A stretch of DNA of 64,000 bases, taken from contig NZ_WTSX01000008.1 of the NCBI RefSeq assembly GCF_009828745.1, forward strand, positions 1-64,000, written 5' to 3'. The notes beneath the pieces are model-generated. The model made no database searches. It was not told the DNA's origin and saw only the letters and a list, made by a program, of their open reading frames with translations. The stretch comes from Erysipelothrix anatis. Lineage in GTDB: Bacteria > Bacillota_I > Bacilli_A > Erysipelotrichales > Erysipelotrichaceae. Of this stretch, positions 16,170 to 23,592 are shown in pieces. The position numbers and the translations under genes were made by a program. Within the stretch, counting starts at the first letter, position 1; each line of letters starts with the position of its first letter.

Positions 16170-17006
16170 TTAAATAATCTTTTTGTAAGCTGCGATTGAA
16201 ATTGAACCGGGCCCTGTATGGGCAAGGACAATTGGATACAACAACTCACGAATAACCGTTTGTCCCGTAATTTTCTCAACATCATCAATCGTTTGTTGTA
16301 GTAATTTAGGATCGCAATCTCCGTCAAGCACGACCCAATGGTATGCTTCTGGATTGCGGCCTTCTGTTACTTTCTCAACACCAACTTTTACTGCTTTTTT
16401 ATGAGTACGTACTTTTTCCAATAAATCAATTTCACCGTTCGCAACTTTAAGAACAGGAATGATTTTCAGTAAGTTTGCAATCGCGGCTGCCGTTGGCGTA
16501 ATTCGCCCCCCTCGTTTGAGGTATTGAATATCTTCGGGAATCAATGGTGCAAACATGTCTGCATTTTGTTCCACATGGCTTTTAATCGCATCGGGTGTCA
16601 TACCATTATCCACCATTTGTTTTACATCTTTTGATAATAAAAGTAATGGAGCTGCCACAAATTTTGAATCAATTACAGTTATACGGCGATCAAAGTCATC
16701 GATAATGCTTGAGACTGTTTGAAATGTACCGCTTAACTTACTTGAAATGGGAAGAAATATAATATGGTCATATGTCTTCAAGAGTGTTTCAAATTGTTCC
16801 ATCATTGCCCCCAATGGTGGCTGAGATGTTCCAACAGTTGAACCACGTCGCATTGCTGCAATGAGGTCTTCACGTGAAATCCCTTCTTCTTCCATATATT
16901 CTTTCCCGTCTATGGTTATTGGCATACGTGCCACGTAGATTCCGTATTCTTCAGCTTGTGCCTTAGAAATTCCTGCGGATGAGTCTGTGATCACTGCAAT
17001 TTTCAT
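16170..17006 (-). CDS. DegV family fatty-acid-binding protein (FakB type)
   Basis: 278 residues, complete DegV fold. It opens with IAVITDSSAGI, then has GTSQPP near residue 62, LPISSKLSGTFQ near 100-111, YLKRGGRI near 163 and HTGPGSISI near the C-terminus. DegV/FakB proteins hold a fatty acid for phosphorylation by FakA, feeding phospholipid synthesis from external fatty acids. Which chain it binds cannot be read from sequence. The start is set by GGAGG 11 bp upstream, and argS follows 12 bp downstream. Confidence 0.92.
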   Translation of the reverse strand: MKIAVITDSSAGISKAQAEEYGIYVARMPITIDGKEYMEEEGISREDLIAAMRRGSTVGTSQPPLGAMMEQFETLLKTYDHIIFLPISSKLSGTFQTVSSIIDDFDRRITVIDSKFVAAPLLLLSKDVKQMVDNGMTPDAIKSHVEQNADMFAPLIPEDIQYLKRGGRITPTAAAIANLLKIIPVLKVANGEIDLLEKVRTHKKAVKVGVEKVTEGRNPEAYHWVVLDGDCDPKLLQQTIDDVEKITGQTVIRELLYPIVLAHTGPGSISIAAYKKII

Positions 17007-17068
17007 CGTGTTTTTTCCTCCATTATTACAGTAACTATATCATATTTCGTTATTTTTAATATACCCTA

Positions 17069-17097
17069 TTTACAAACGATTTTTTATGGGCTATAAT
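17069..17097 (+). promoter_or_regulatory. Promoter of tRNA-His copy 1
   Basis: TTTACA, 17 bp, TATAAT, 12 bp before the tRNA. The same -35, spacing and GGGC-TATAAT-G context recur before copy 2 at 19945. Confidence 0.8.
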
Positions 17098-17191
17098 GTC
17101 AAAGCATATGGCGGTCGTGGCGAAGTTGGTTAACGCACCGGGTTGTGGCTCCGGCACTCGCGGGTTCAAGTCCCGTCGGTCGCCCCATGAT
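17088..17191 (+). repeat. tRNA-His duplication, copy 1
   Basis: 104-bp block from GGGCTATAATG through the tRNA to CCATGAT. It is repeated at 19964-20067, an offset of 2876 bp, with two mismatches (17107 T/C and 17114 G/A). The block includes the promoter -10. Confidence 0.9.
17110..17187 (+). tRNA. tRNA-His (GTG), copy 1
   Basis: 78-nt tRNA with the His-specific extra G-1 giving an 8-bp acceptor stem (GGCGGTCG/CGGTCGCC). Anticodon GTG is in loop TTGTGGC and the CCA end is encoded. It is followed by a strong terminator. Confidence 0.95.
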
Positions 17192-17199
17192 AAAAATAC

Positions 17200-17227
17200 A
17201 AGCTCCCTTGAACAAGGGAGCTTTTTT
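17200..17227 (+). terminator. Terminator of tRNA-His copy 1
   Basis: Stem AGCTCCCTT/AAGGGAGCT followed by six T's. On the other strand it sits 8 bp past the ABC permease gene and may stop that transcript too. Confidence 0.85.
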
Positions 17228-17234
17228 ATTATGT

Positions 17235-17954
17235 CTAATTATCGAGTTGTTTTCGCTTATAATAGGTCGTAAATGCGAGTATGGCAATGACAATCCATAA
17301 GAGCATCGATCCATAGCCTAACCAACTTGGATAAACTAAACTGGGATCCACTTCACGAAAGAGCATCAACGTGATCGGTCCTGTAGGTAAGAATTTGCTG
17401 ATTGTTAGCACGACACTGTTTTCACCCATAATCGAAAACATAGGTGCTGCCGTCAACATCATTACAGGTAATCCATAGATTCCAACAGCTTGTTGATTTG
17501 GTGCTATTAATCCAATAATAGAACTTATGAATAGTAGTGAGAGTACACTCAGAAATACCAATAATATATAATATGGTAAATAATTAAGCGCAACACCTAC
17601 AATTAGGAAGCATATAACTTGAATCAACGTAAAGAGTAGCGTGACAACGATCATTTTGCTTACTAAGAATTCCAAACCGGATACATCGGACAACATTAGT
17701 GATCGCAATGTCTTCTTTTCTTTTTCTTCAGCAATCGACATCCCCATCGCCGAAGATCCGAGCATCATCAAACCTAAAACCGTAATCATAATTAAGATAA
17801 TCATATCCGCTTCTGGTCCTGGTGGCATTGGCAGTATCGTCGTGTAAAAAACGGCAAAGATTACTGGCATAAGCATAATAACCAGAAAACTTTTATTGCT
17901 GAATGTTAATTTAAAGTCTTTTTGAATAAGTGCTTTCCATTTACGCATTGTCAT
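17235..17954 (-). CDS. ABC-2 type exporter permease (NatB-like)
   Basis: 239 residues with six predicted helices: the first at about 22-42, then a conserved SIAEEKEKKTLRSLMLSDVSGLEFLVSK-type cytoplasmic stretch (residues about 73-100) typical of ABC-2/NatB permeases, then helices spread over 100-235. It overlaps the ATPase gene by 14 bp. The substrate is unknown; relatives export Na+, peptides or antibiotics. Confidence 0.85.
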   Translation of the reverse strand: MTMRKWKALIQKDFKLTFSNKSFLVIMLMPVIFAVFYTTILPMPPGPEADMIILIMITVLGLMMLGSSAMGMSIAEEKEKKTLRSLMLSDVSGLEFLVSKMIVVTLLFTLIQVICFLIVGVALNYLPYYILLVFLSVLSLLFISSIIGLIAPNQQAVGIYGLPVMMLTAAPMFSIMGENSVVLTISKFLPTGPITLMLFREVDPSLVYPSWLGYGSMLLWIVIAILAFTTYYKRKQLDN

Positions 17955-18789
17955 AATTATTTCTCCCTGTTACTGCTAAGAATATTGTTTCTAAGTTAGG
18001 CTCTATCGAGTGAATTGTGTTAATAATTTTCGTTTCATTCGCAAGTTCTTGAAGTCCTTGTTGATCTTTCGTGACTCGCTTTTGTGTACCGTCATTGTAA
18101 TGAACAATGACTTCATTTTCTGCATATTTAAGTTTTAGTGCCTCTGATGACCCCATCTCAACAATGGTTCCATTGTCTAGAAATGCAATACGATCACACA
18201 GTTTATCAGCTTCTTCCATTGAATGTGTGGTTAAGAAGATAGTTGTTCCATTCTGATTAATCCGTTGAAACAGGTTATGGATATCAGCGGTTGTCTTTGG
18301 GTCCAAAGCGGCGGTTGGTTCATCCAAAAATAATAGTGCGGGTTTGTGGATGAGTGCTGTAGCAAGGATGAGGCGTTGTCGCATCCCGCGGGATAGCTTT
18401 TTAGCGAGTGTCTTTCGATCCTCATAGAGACCAATTTCTTTCAGCAATTGATCAACTTGGTCCAAATCAACATGCTTCAAATTGGCAAAGAATTTTAAAT
18501 TATCATACACACTGAGTGCATCATACACATCATTGCTATCCGTCATAATACCAAGTCGGTCATAAACTGATGCATTATGATCTTCAAGTGGTTTCCCAAA
18601 TAGTTCAATACTATTGGGGCGAACTCGTAGTTGTTTGGTAAGAGCTTTGATTGTTGTGGTTTTCCCAGCACCACTTGGTCCTAAGAACCCAAATATTTCT
18701 CCTTCGTACACATCAAAGGACATATGCTTTAAAACTTTTTTAGTGTTAAATGCGATTGATAAATCGTTAATTGATACGATTTTATTCAT
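17941..18789 (-). CDS. ABC exporter ATP-binding protein (NatA-like)
   Basis: 282 residues. Walker A GPSGAGKTT lies near 37-45, signature LSRGMRQR near 137, Walker B LLFLDEP near 157 and H-loop TTHSMEEAD near 190. A 70-residue C-terminal extension is typical of NatA/CcmA exporters. AGGAGG precedes the ATG. It pairs with the permease downstream. The LytTR gene immediately upstream on the same strand probably regulates it. Confidence 0.9.
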   Translation of the reverse strand: MNKIVSINDLSIAFNTKKVLKHMSFDVYEGEIFGFLGPSGAGKTTTIKALTKQLRVRPNSIELFGKPLEDHNASVYDRLGIMTDSNDVYDALSVYDNLKFFANLKHVDLDQVDQLLKEIGLYEDRKTLAKKLSRGMRQRLILATALIHKPALLFLDEPTAALDPKTTADIHNLFQRINQNGTTIFLTTHSMEEADKLCDRIAFLDNGTIVEMGSSEALKLKYAENEVIVHYNDGTQKRVTKDQQGLQELANETKIINTIHSIEPNLETIFLAVTGRNNYDNA

Positions 18790-18821
18790 ACATAAACCTC
18801 CTGGCTTGTTTGCCTAAGACC

Positions 18822-18849
18822 AGTATAGAGGTTCTTAATTTGATTTTAA
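18822..18849 (-). promoter_or_regulatory. Promoter of the NatAB-like operon
   Basis: TTAAAA, 16 bp, TATACT on the minus strand. The poor -35 fits an activator-dependent promoter, with phased repeats upstream at 18862-18933. Confidence 0.5.
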
Positions 18850-18861
18850 GCTTCTTTCACC

Positions 18862-18933
18862 GAATGGCGTGAGAAAGCCCGTGAATACTGCATATCATTC
18901 GCTGAGTGGCGCATTATTGGCCTGAGTGGAGCA
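18862..18933. repeat. Phased short repeats, candidate LytTR operator
   Basis: GAATGGCG at 18862, GAGTGGCG at 18904 and GAGTGGAG at 18924. The last two are part of 12-mers CTGAGTGG(C/A)GCA. The spacings are 42 and 20 bp, about two turns and four turns of DNA. They lie upstream of the weak NatAB promoter and run into the 3' end of the LytTR gene. LytTR proteins bind pairs of direct repeats with about 21-bp period; assignment here is inference. Confidence 0.4.
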
Positions 18934-19798
18934 CTGCTTTAAATTCACTATAGCGTCGTTTGCTAAGGGGAATCTCCACATCGCTTTGTCCCGTTAAGAC
19001 GAGTACGTAACTATTACGGATCCATTGTTGAATTTCTGAAACCTTGGGAATGTTAACAAGATAGGAACGATGGCATCTAAAAAATTGGTATGCTTGCAAT
19101 TGTGTCTCTAATTCCTCCAGTGTAAATTGGGTTGGGATTAACGAATTTTTGACATAGATGTGGGTTACGGAATCGATACTCTCTGCATAATAAATATCTT
19201 GAATATCAATGACATATTCATTGCCTTTACTTTTCACCACGAGTGTATTCGTTGTCTGAATGCTTGGCATGATATTTTGAACTGATTCATAAATTGGAAT
19301 AATGGTTTCGTTACGACTGTAGTACAAGTTTCCGGGCATTAAACACACATTCCGAAAAGACGGTGATGTGGTAATAATACGAGTCGTCTCACTCATCGAT
19401 TCGATTGCACCAACAATTATTTTCGCCGACGTGTTATCGAGATTGGCTAAGGGATCTTCAATCAGGATTAACTGTGGATTCATAAGCAATGCCTGTGCAA
19501 TCATCAAACGGCGTTTAACTCCCGTATCAAGCTGAGATACTTTATGTTGCGCATATCGATGTAAATCCAAACAAGTCATCACATCATAGATATCTACGTG
19601 CGAATGATTAATGTCTTTATAGAAATTGAGGAGCTTACTAACTTTCATAAACTCGTACATACCATCATCAAAGGCAATCGTAATTAAATTGGTTTGTGGT
19701 AGTTTTTTCTGAATTTCAACAAACGTATCGTGGTCACATTCAATATGAACCGACTGCACACCTTCATTTAAGAGCTGGATTAAATCAAAATTAGTCAT
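18914..19798 (-). CDS. LytTR DNA-binding regulator fused to a degenerate ABC-ATPase half-domain
   Basis: 294 residues in two parts. Residues about 60-160 look like the back half of an ABC ATPase: SQLDTGVKRRLMIAQALLMNP resembles the signature region and LILIEDPLANLD resembles Walker B plus D-loop. The Walker A P-loop is missing and the Walker B acidic pair is E-D instead of D-E, so ATP hydrolysis is unlikely. Residues about 195-290 form a LytTR DNA-binding domain (YYAESIDSVTHIY, FFRCHRSYLVN, IPLSKRRY). It lies directly upstream of an ABC exporter on the same strand, which suggests it senses or regulates that transporter. The ribosome site is weak (GGGGAATA). Confidence 0.82.
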   Translation of the reverse strand: MTNFDLIQLLNEGVQSVHIECDHDTFVEIQKKLPQTNLITIAFDDGMYEFMKVSKLLNFYKDINHSHVDIYDVMTCLDLHRYAQHKVSQLDTGVKRRLMIAQALLMNPQLILIEDPLANLDNTSAKIIVGAIESMSETTRIITTSPSFRNVCLMPGNLYYSRNETIIPIYESVQNIMPSIQTTNTLVVKSKGNEYVIDIQDIYYAESIDSVTHIYVKNSLIPTQFTLEELETQLQAYQFFRCHRSYLVNIPKVSEIQQWIRNSYVLVLTGQSDVEIPLSKRRYSEFKAVLHSGQ

Positions 19799-19876
19799 AG
19801 TTATTCCCCATTCTATTCTTTATTGTATCAAATATTAGATGTCGTAAACTTCTTTTTTTGATAGTCTAAAGAGCAA

Positions 19877-19906
19877 CAAAAGTGGTGCGTACATGCATCA
19901 CTTTTG
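19877..19906. other. Unassigned 30-nt hairpin
   Basis: Arms CAAAAGTGGTGC and GCATCACTTTTG pair over 12 positions (one G-U) around GTACAT. It has no T-tract on either side and sits about 80 bp upstream of the LytTR gene and 40 bp before the tRNA-His copy 2 promoter. It could be an operator or a stable RNA element. Confidence 0.4.
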
Positions 19907-19944
19907 AATTCATTGTCGTTCATCAATTTTTTTTGAATAATCTG

Positions 19945-19973
19945 TTTACACCGTCAGGTATTTGGGCTATAAT
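19945..19973 (+). promoter_or_regulatory. Promoter of tRNA-His copy 2
   Basis: TTTACA, 17 bp, TATAAT, the same hexamers and spacing as copy 1. Confidence 0.8.
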
Positions 19974-20067
19974 GTCAAAGCACATGGCGATCGTGGCGAA
20001 GTTGGTTAACGCACCGGGTTGTGGCTCCGGCACTCGCGGGTTCAAGTCCCGTCGGTCGCCCCATGAT
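19964..20067 (+). repeat. tRNA-His duplication, copy 2
   Basis: Second copy of the 104-bp block found at 17088-17191, two mismatches. Confidence 0.9.
19986..20063 (+). tRNA. tRNA-His (GTG), copy 2
   Basis: Identical to copy 1 except for one base in the acceptor stem (GGCGATCG), which converts a G-U into an A-U pair. The extra G-1, anticodon GTG and CCA end are intact, so it should be functional. Confidence 0.95.
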
Positions 20068-20074
20068 GATATTC

Positions 20075-20101
20075 AAACACGTGAATTTCCACGTGTTTTT
20101 T
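20075..20101 (+). terminator. Terminator of tRNA-His copy 2
   Basis: Stem AACACGTG/CACGTGTT followed by TTTTTAT. Confidence 0.8.
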
Positions 20102-20120
20102 ATATGCCGTTGAAAAGAAT

Positions 20121-20147
20121 AACCCACTCAAATTGCTGAGTGGGTTA
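20121..20147. terminator. Terminator of the SPFH operon
   Basis: Stem AACCCACTCA/TGAGTGGGTT, just past the last minus-strand gene. T-rich sequence on both sides makes it potentially bidirectional. Confidence 0.75.
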
Positions 20148-20149
20148 TT

Positions 20150-20707
20150 TTATTTGTGGTTGTAAACAAGTTTGCGTCCACAATATTCACATTCACGAGT
20201 CTCATTTTCAACGACTTCATTACGAGCACCGCAACCACTACAACGAATAACCTTGCGTTGAATCTGTTCTTTGACAGATGTGACGAAGGCCCCTTCAACG
20301 GTTCGCAGTTTTTCATTCAAATGAATGTTTTTAAGAAAACCATCATTAATCAAACTATTAATTTCTCGAATAATTGTCGCTTCTGATTTGTCACTTGCCT
20401 TCGCAAGTTCCTGAAGTGTAAACATTTCGTTTTGATAAATCCAATAGTAATATTGATTGTACATGTCAATTTGTAGATTAAAGCGCGTTGCTCGATAAAT
20501 CATCAAAAGACCTACCGCGATAAATACAAAGGCAAAGTACTTACCCATTTCAAATGCATAGTAATAATCACCAAACGCTTGCTGATACCACGTAAACATC
20601 CCAAATACATATACGGCGATCCCGATATTACGCAATGCTTGTTTTTTAAGAACTTTACCGGATTCACTGCGGCGTAAGTCCTTTTTTCTCTCACTTAACT
20701 TCGCCAT
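20150..20707 (-). CDS. Membrane protein with helix-turn-helix-like region and C-terminal zinc ribbon
   Basis: 185 residues, family not recognised. Two hydrophobic helices lie near 28-47 and 55-73. Residues about 90-145 resemble a winged helix (FTLQELAKASDKSEATIIREINSL in part). The end is a zinc ribbon with spacing CX2C-X13-CX2C. It is last in a four-gene operon with an SPFH protein. Zinc-ribbon membrane partners of SPFH proteins occur in the Bacillus pspA-ydjGHI operon, so a membrane-stress role is possible. Confidence 0.75.
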   Translation of the reverse strand: MAKLSERKKDLRRSESGKVLKKQALRNIGIAVYVFGMFTWYQQAFGDYYYAFEMGKYFAFVFIAVGLLMIYRATRFNLQIDMYNQYYYWIYQNEMFTLQELAKASDKSEATIIREINSLINDGFLKNIHLNEKLRTVEGAFVTSVKEQIQRKVIRCSGCGARNEVVENETRECEYCGRKLVYNHK

Positions 20708-20709
20708 GA

Positions 20710-21072
20710 CTATGATTCCTTATGATTTGCATGCGCAGTTGTATTAATGACAAGATAGGCAATAATGACAGCTCCAAGTAGGACAGCTTCACCAATATGC
20801 AAAATAGCTTCTGAGGAATTTGGAATTGCGAACATAATTATCGCAAAGACCATTGCAAGCAAAACATATACAACCATGATTGGCATCACTGCAATCTTGG
20901 TCAGTGTATTTTTTTGTAAAGATTGGTAGGTTAGCCCTGTCGCAAGTAATTCCGCAACCAAAACCCAAACAATATAACTTGAACCCAATATATCTGCTAG
21001 CACTCCAATAAGTACGGTTAAGGCGATAATAATTATCCCCGAGACTAGGGCTGTATCTGCTTTACGCTTCAT
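20710..21072 (-). CDS. Small four-helix integral membrane protein
   Basis: 120 residues with four hydrophobic segments (about 8-28, 31-48, 60-80, 90-110) and short charged ends. No family is recognised. It overlaps the SPFH gene by 11 bp, with its AGAGG directly against the ATG, so translation is probably coupled. It may be the membrane partner of the SPFH protein, like YdjH in Bacillus (inference). Confidence 0.72.
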   Translation of the reverse strand: MKRKADTALVSGIIIIALTVLIGVLADILGSSYIVWVLVAELLATGLTYQSLQKNTLTKIAVMPIMVVYVLLAMVFAIIMFAIPNSSEAILHIGEAVLLGAVIIAYLVINTTAHANHKES

Positions 21073-22195
21073 CCTCTACAACCGCCTTTCCGCACTCTGG
21101 GCAGAACTTCGCATCGTTTTTAAGTGGTGCATCACAAGCAACACATTTCTTATGTAGGCTTTGACCACATTCATGACAGAACTTTTGCTGTTCTCCTACA
21201 ACTGCCCCACATGTGCAGTGTCGTTCTGGCTCTTCCAAGATCTGCGCACAATTTCCACAGAACTTGTCACCTTCTTTTACAGGATGATTGCAATTGCTGC
21301 ATGTCTTCGTATCTGATGTCAAAACGCTTTGAGTAACGTCGTTCATGGCTGCTCCGAGGTTTTGACCCACAGCACTTCCGACACCCAAGCCAATCCCAGC
21401 TCCCATGAAGCCGCCTGTGCTTCCTTCATTTTGTGCAGCACCCACTAATGCATCGAATGTTCGTTCTTCTTTGTATTCATAGCCGATGATATCCATTTCT
21501 GCGCGTTTTGATAGTGCTTTTTTGAGACGAACAACACCTTCATCATCGTCATCCGTACTAATGTCTTCAACATAGAAATTGAGTAATTCAATCCCATAGG
21601 CATCAAATTCCGGTTTCATTTGTTGTTTCATAAAGGCAGACAGTTCCGTTAAGTACGCACCTAAATCCAAGACTGGAATTTTCTTTTCAAGAAGATACGT
21701 CGAAATTTCATCTTTTACATGGCTGGTATACATGCCTCTAAAATATTTCGTGATATGTTCGCGCCCGAAACTTGGAATGGTTCCGACCATCTTTTTCAAG
21801 AATGTTTTAGGATCATGTATCGTCATTCCAAATTGTCCATAAGCACTCACAGGAACATAGATACCATATTTCGGATCTTGAATATTCACCGGTGTCTGTG
21901 TTCCCCATTTTACATCCAGGGCATGAACCATATTGACATACCATATTTCGACTTTGAATGGCGATTCTCCACCAAACGGAAGGTTGATGATTGTATTGAG
22001 TAATGGAATATTTTCTGTATTTAAAGTATGGCGTCCGGGTTCGAAGATATCATATGCTTTCCCCCCTTTAAAGAGCACTGCCACTTGTGATTCATTAACG
22101 ATTACTTGTGATTTTGTTGAAAGTGCATCATTTGGGAATTTCCATGCGAATTCTTGATTGTCACCTTCATATTTTACGATATCGATCATTGCCAT
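21062..22195 (-). CDS. SPFH-domain protein with three C-terminal zinc ribbons (YdjI-like)
   Basis: 377 residues. The first 240 form an SPFH/virion-core-like domain as in B. subtilis YdjI (QVIVNESQVAVLFKGG, YFRGMYTSHVKDEIS, ELLNFYVEDIS). A glycine-rich linker near 255-285 follows. The end carries three cysteine clusters (CSNC..CGNC, CTC..CHEC, CVAC..CPEC), each a zinc-ribbon half pair. There is no N-terminal transmembrane helix, so it probably sits at the inner membrane face bound to its operon partners. YdjI recruits PspA to the membrane in Bacillus; no PspA gene is seen here. Confidence 0.85.
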   Translation of the reverse strand: MAMIDIVKYEGDNQEFAWKFPNDALSTKSQVIVNESQVAVLFKGGKAYDIFEPGRHTLNTENIPLLNTIINLPFGGESPFKVEIWYVNMVHALDVKWGTQTPVNIQDPKYGIYVPVSAYGQFGMTIHDPKTFLKKMVGTIPSFGREHITKYFRGMYTSHVKDEISTYLLEKKIPVLDLGAYLTELSAFMKQQMKPEFDAYGIELLNFYVEDISTDDDDEGVVRLKKALSKRAEMDIIGYEYKEERTFDALVGAAQNEGSTGGFMGAGIGLGVGSAVGQNLGAAMNDVTQSVLTSDTKTCSNCNHPVKEGDKFCGNCAQILEEPERHCTCGAVVGEQQKFCHECGQSLHKKCVACDAPLKNDAKFCPECGKAVVEDEA

Positions 22196-22207
22196 TTTAT
22201 TATCCCC

Positions 22208-23470
22208 CTATTGTTCTAGCTTGAATTCACCCTCAAGCAGAATTTCCTTTCTATCATTTGATAAGATAAAGCGATATGTCTCATTTGGAACAAGAGCATT
22301 CATGCCGCGTTCATCTCTTAAAAATTCGAAAATAAGATCGGCTGTCCCATTGGCATCAACTTGCAGTCGTGATGCCACGAGGTATCCCGTTGATTTGTAA
22401 TTACTTGATGTTAAATCCAGTGAAGCGTTGAGTACCTGTGTATTAATCGATGACATTCCCAAATTCGTCAATCGTATTTTTACGACTTGATAGTTTGTTT
22501 TGCCAAGGAGGTATGAACGATTTTTCCGTTCATGAATATAATATGGACGGTATTCAGCATAACCTTCTTCTATCGTATCGATTGTGACCGCGATTGTCTC
22601 TTGAGCATTTATCATTGATACATGTGGTTCATAGCGCGTTGATACTTTTGAGAAACTTGTATTTCGTGTTGTTTGATCAATCGGTAAATTGTTGACCGTT
22701 TCAAGATAAGCGGCCATGACAGGTTCTACCATTGGCAGCTCAATCATTTTGGATATTCCCATAAGATTTCGATCATCGAATGTCGAAGTATCTAGAATAT
22801 CTGGCATCTCAATCCAGTAACTTCCTTCAAAGTATAATTGTCGGTATGCTTCACTTGTTAGTGGATAGAATAAATAGCCATCATATGTTTCATGCGGATT
22901 TACGTTAAATGGTGCGTCACGACCAAAGCTCCCAATGTTGTTGGGAATCTCAAACTCTTCATTGCTTAGAGATTTTGTAAAGTCGGAAACTGATCCGTAT
23001 GTCTGGCGGAATTCTCCAATTGTAATTGGATTATCACGATTGTTCGCAACTTCCATCCGCAAAATCACAAAGTGGCTTGCTTTATTGTATTTATAGACTG
23101 ATGTTAATGGCACATTGCTTTCTGTTTGGAATAGTTCGTACCCTTTAACACAAAGTGAAACATCATTCATTTCATAACAATAAGGTGTCTCAAGCTTAAA
23201 ATGTACATCTTTAACCGATGCACCCTTCTCTTGCGATAGCAATTCATAAAATTCGTTAAAATCGTAACTTCCTGTTACCTCATTATAGTTACGCGTATTT
23301 GTGTAAAATGGTGTTCGCATTGAATTGGGTCGATCTTCCCAAAGGGTGTACCCGATTAACACTACCGCAATAACCATAAGAATATTAAATAGCTTATAGT
23401 TTATTGCCCATTTTTTAAATGCATTGAATGAAAACTCAATGCGTCCTTTTGAATTCAGTATTTTACCCAT
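22208..23470 (-). CDS. Membrane-anchored extracytoplasmic protein of unknown function
   Basis: 420 residues. One transmembrane helix at about 27-44 is followed by a 375-residue outside domain. Two segments have the look of immunoglobulin-like beta modules (HFVILRMEVANNRDNP near 140 and YQVVKIRLTNLGMSS near 330), similar in style to DUF4352 domains. It heads the SPFH operon, 12 bp before the SPFH gene. I do not recognise a family; a surface sensor or membrane-complex partner is a guess. Confidence 0.68.
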   Translation of the reverse strand: MGKILNSKGRIEFSFNAFKKWAINYKLFNILMVIAVVLIGYTLWEDRPNSMRTPFYTNTRNYNEVTGSYDFNEFYELLSQEKGASVKDVHFKLETPYCYEMNDVSLCVKGYELFQTESNVPLTSVYKYNKASHFVILRMEVANNRDNPITIGEFRQTYGSVSDFTKSLSNEEFEIPNNIGSFGRDAPFNVNPHETYDGYLFYPLTSEAYRQLYFEGSYWIEMPDILDTSTFDDRNLMGISKMIELPMVEPVMAAYLETVNNLPIDQTTRNTSFSKVSTRYEPHVSMINAQETIAVTIDTIEEGYAEYRPYYIHERKNRSYLLGKTNYQVVKIRLTNLGMSSINTQVLNASLDLTSSNYKSTGYLVASRLQVDANGTADLIFEFLRDERGMNALVPNETYRFILSNDRKEILLEGEFKLEQ

Positions 23471-23501
23471 ATTTCTTACCCCAATACTTACTATTTATTT
23501 G

Positions 23502-23514
23502 TATGATAATCATA
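23502..23514. promoter_or_regulatory. 13-bp palindrome before the SPFH operon
   Basis: TATGAT-A-ATCATA lies 32 bp upstream of the first gene. It resembles half of a Fur-type TGATAATNATTATCA box but is too short to assign. Confidence 0.35.
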
Positions 23515-23562
23515 TCACAAAATTCCAGCAAACATTCAACGATATGTAATACTTCCACAGCG

Positions 23563-23592
23563 AAAAAAAAGTAAGCAATTAATTGCTTACTT
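23563..23592 (-). terminator. Terminator of the GNAT gene
   Basis: Stem AAGTAAGCAATTAATTGCTTACTT with eight T's on the minus strand. The stem includes the stop codon of the acetyltransferase gene. Confidence 0.85.

Noticed and set aside
18914-19798. Frameshifted or broken ABC ATPase pseudogene
   Set aside because: The frame is continuous into an intact LytTR domain, and the missing P-loop is not recoverable in other frames near the start. A genuine fusion is more likely.
17088-20067. Genomic island with tRNA-His as attachment site
   Set aside because: No integrase, transposase or phage gene lies between or beside the copies, and whole tRNA genes with promoters are duplicated rather than short 3' ends. 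Kept only as a duplication.
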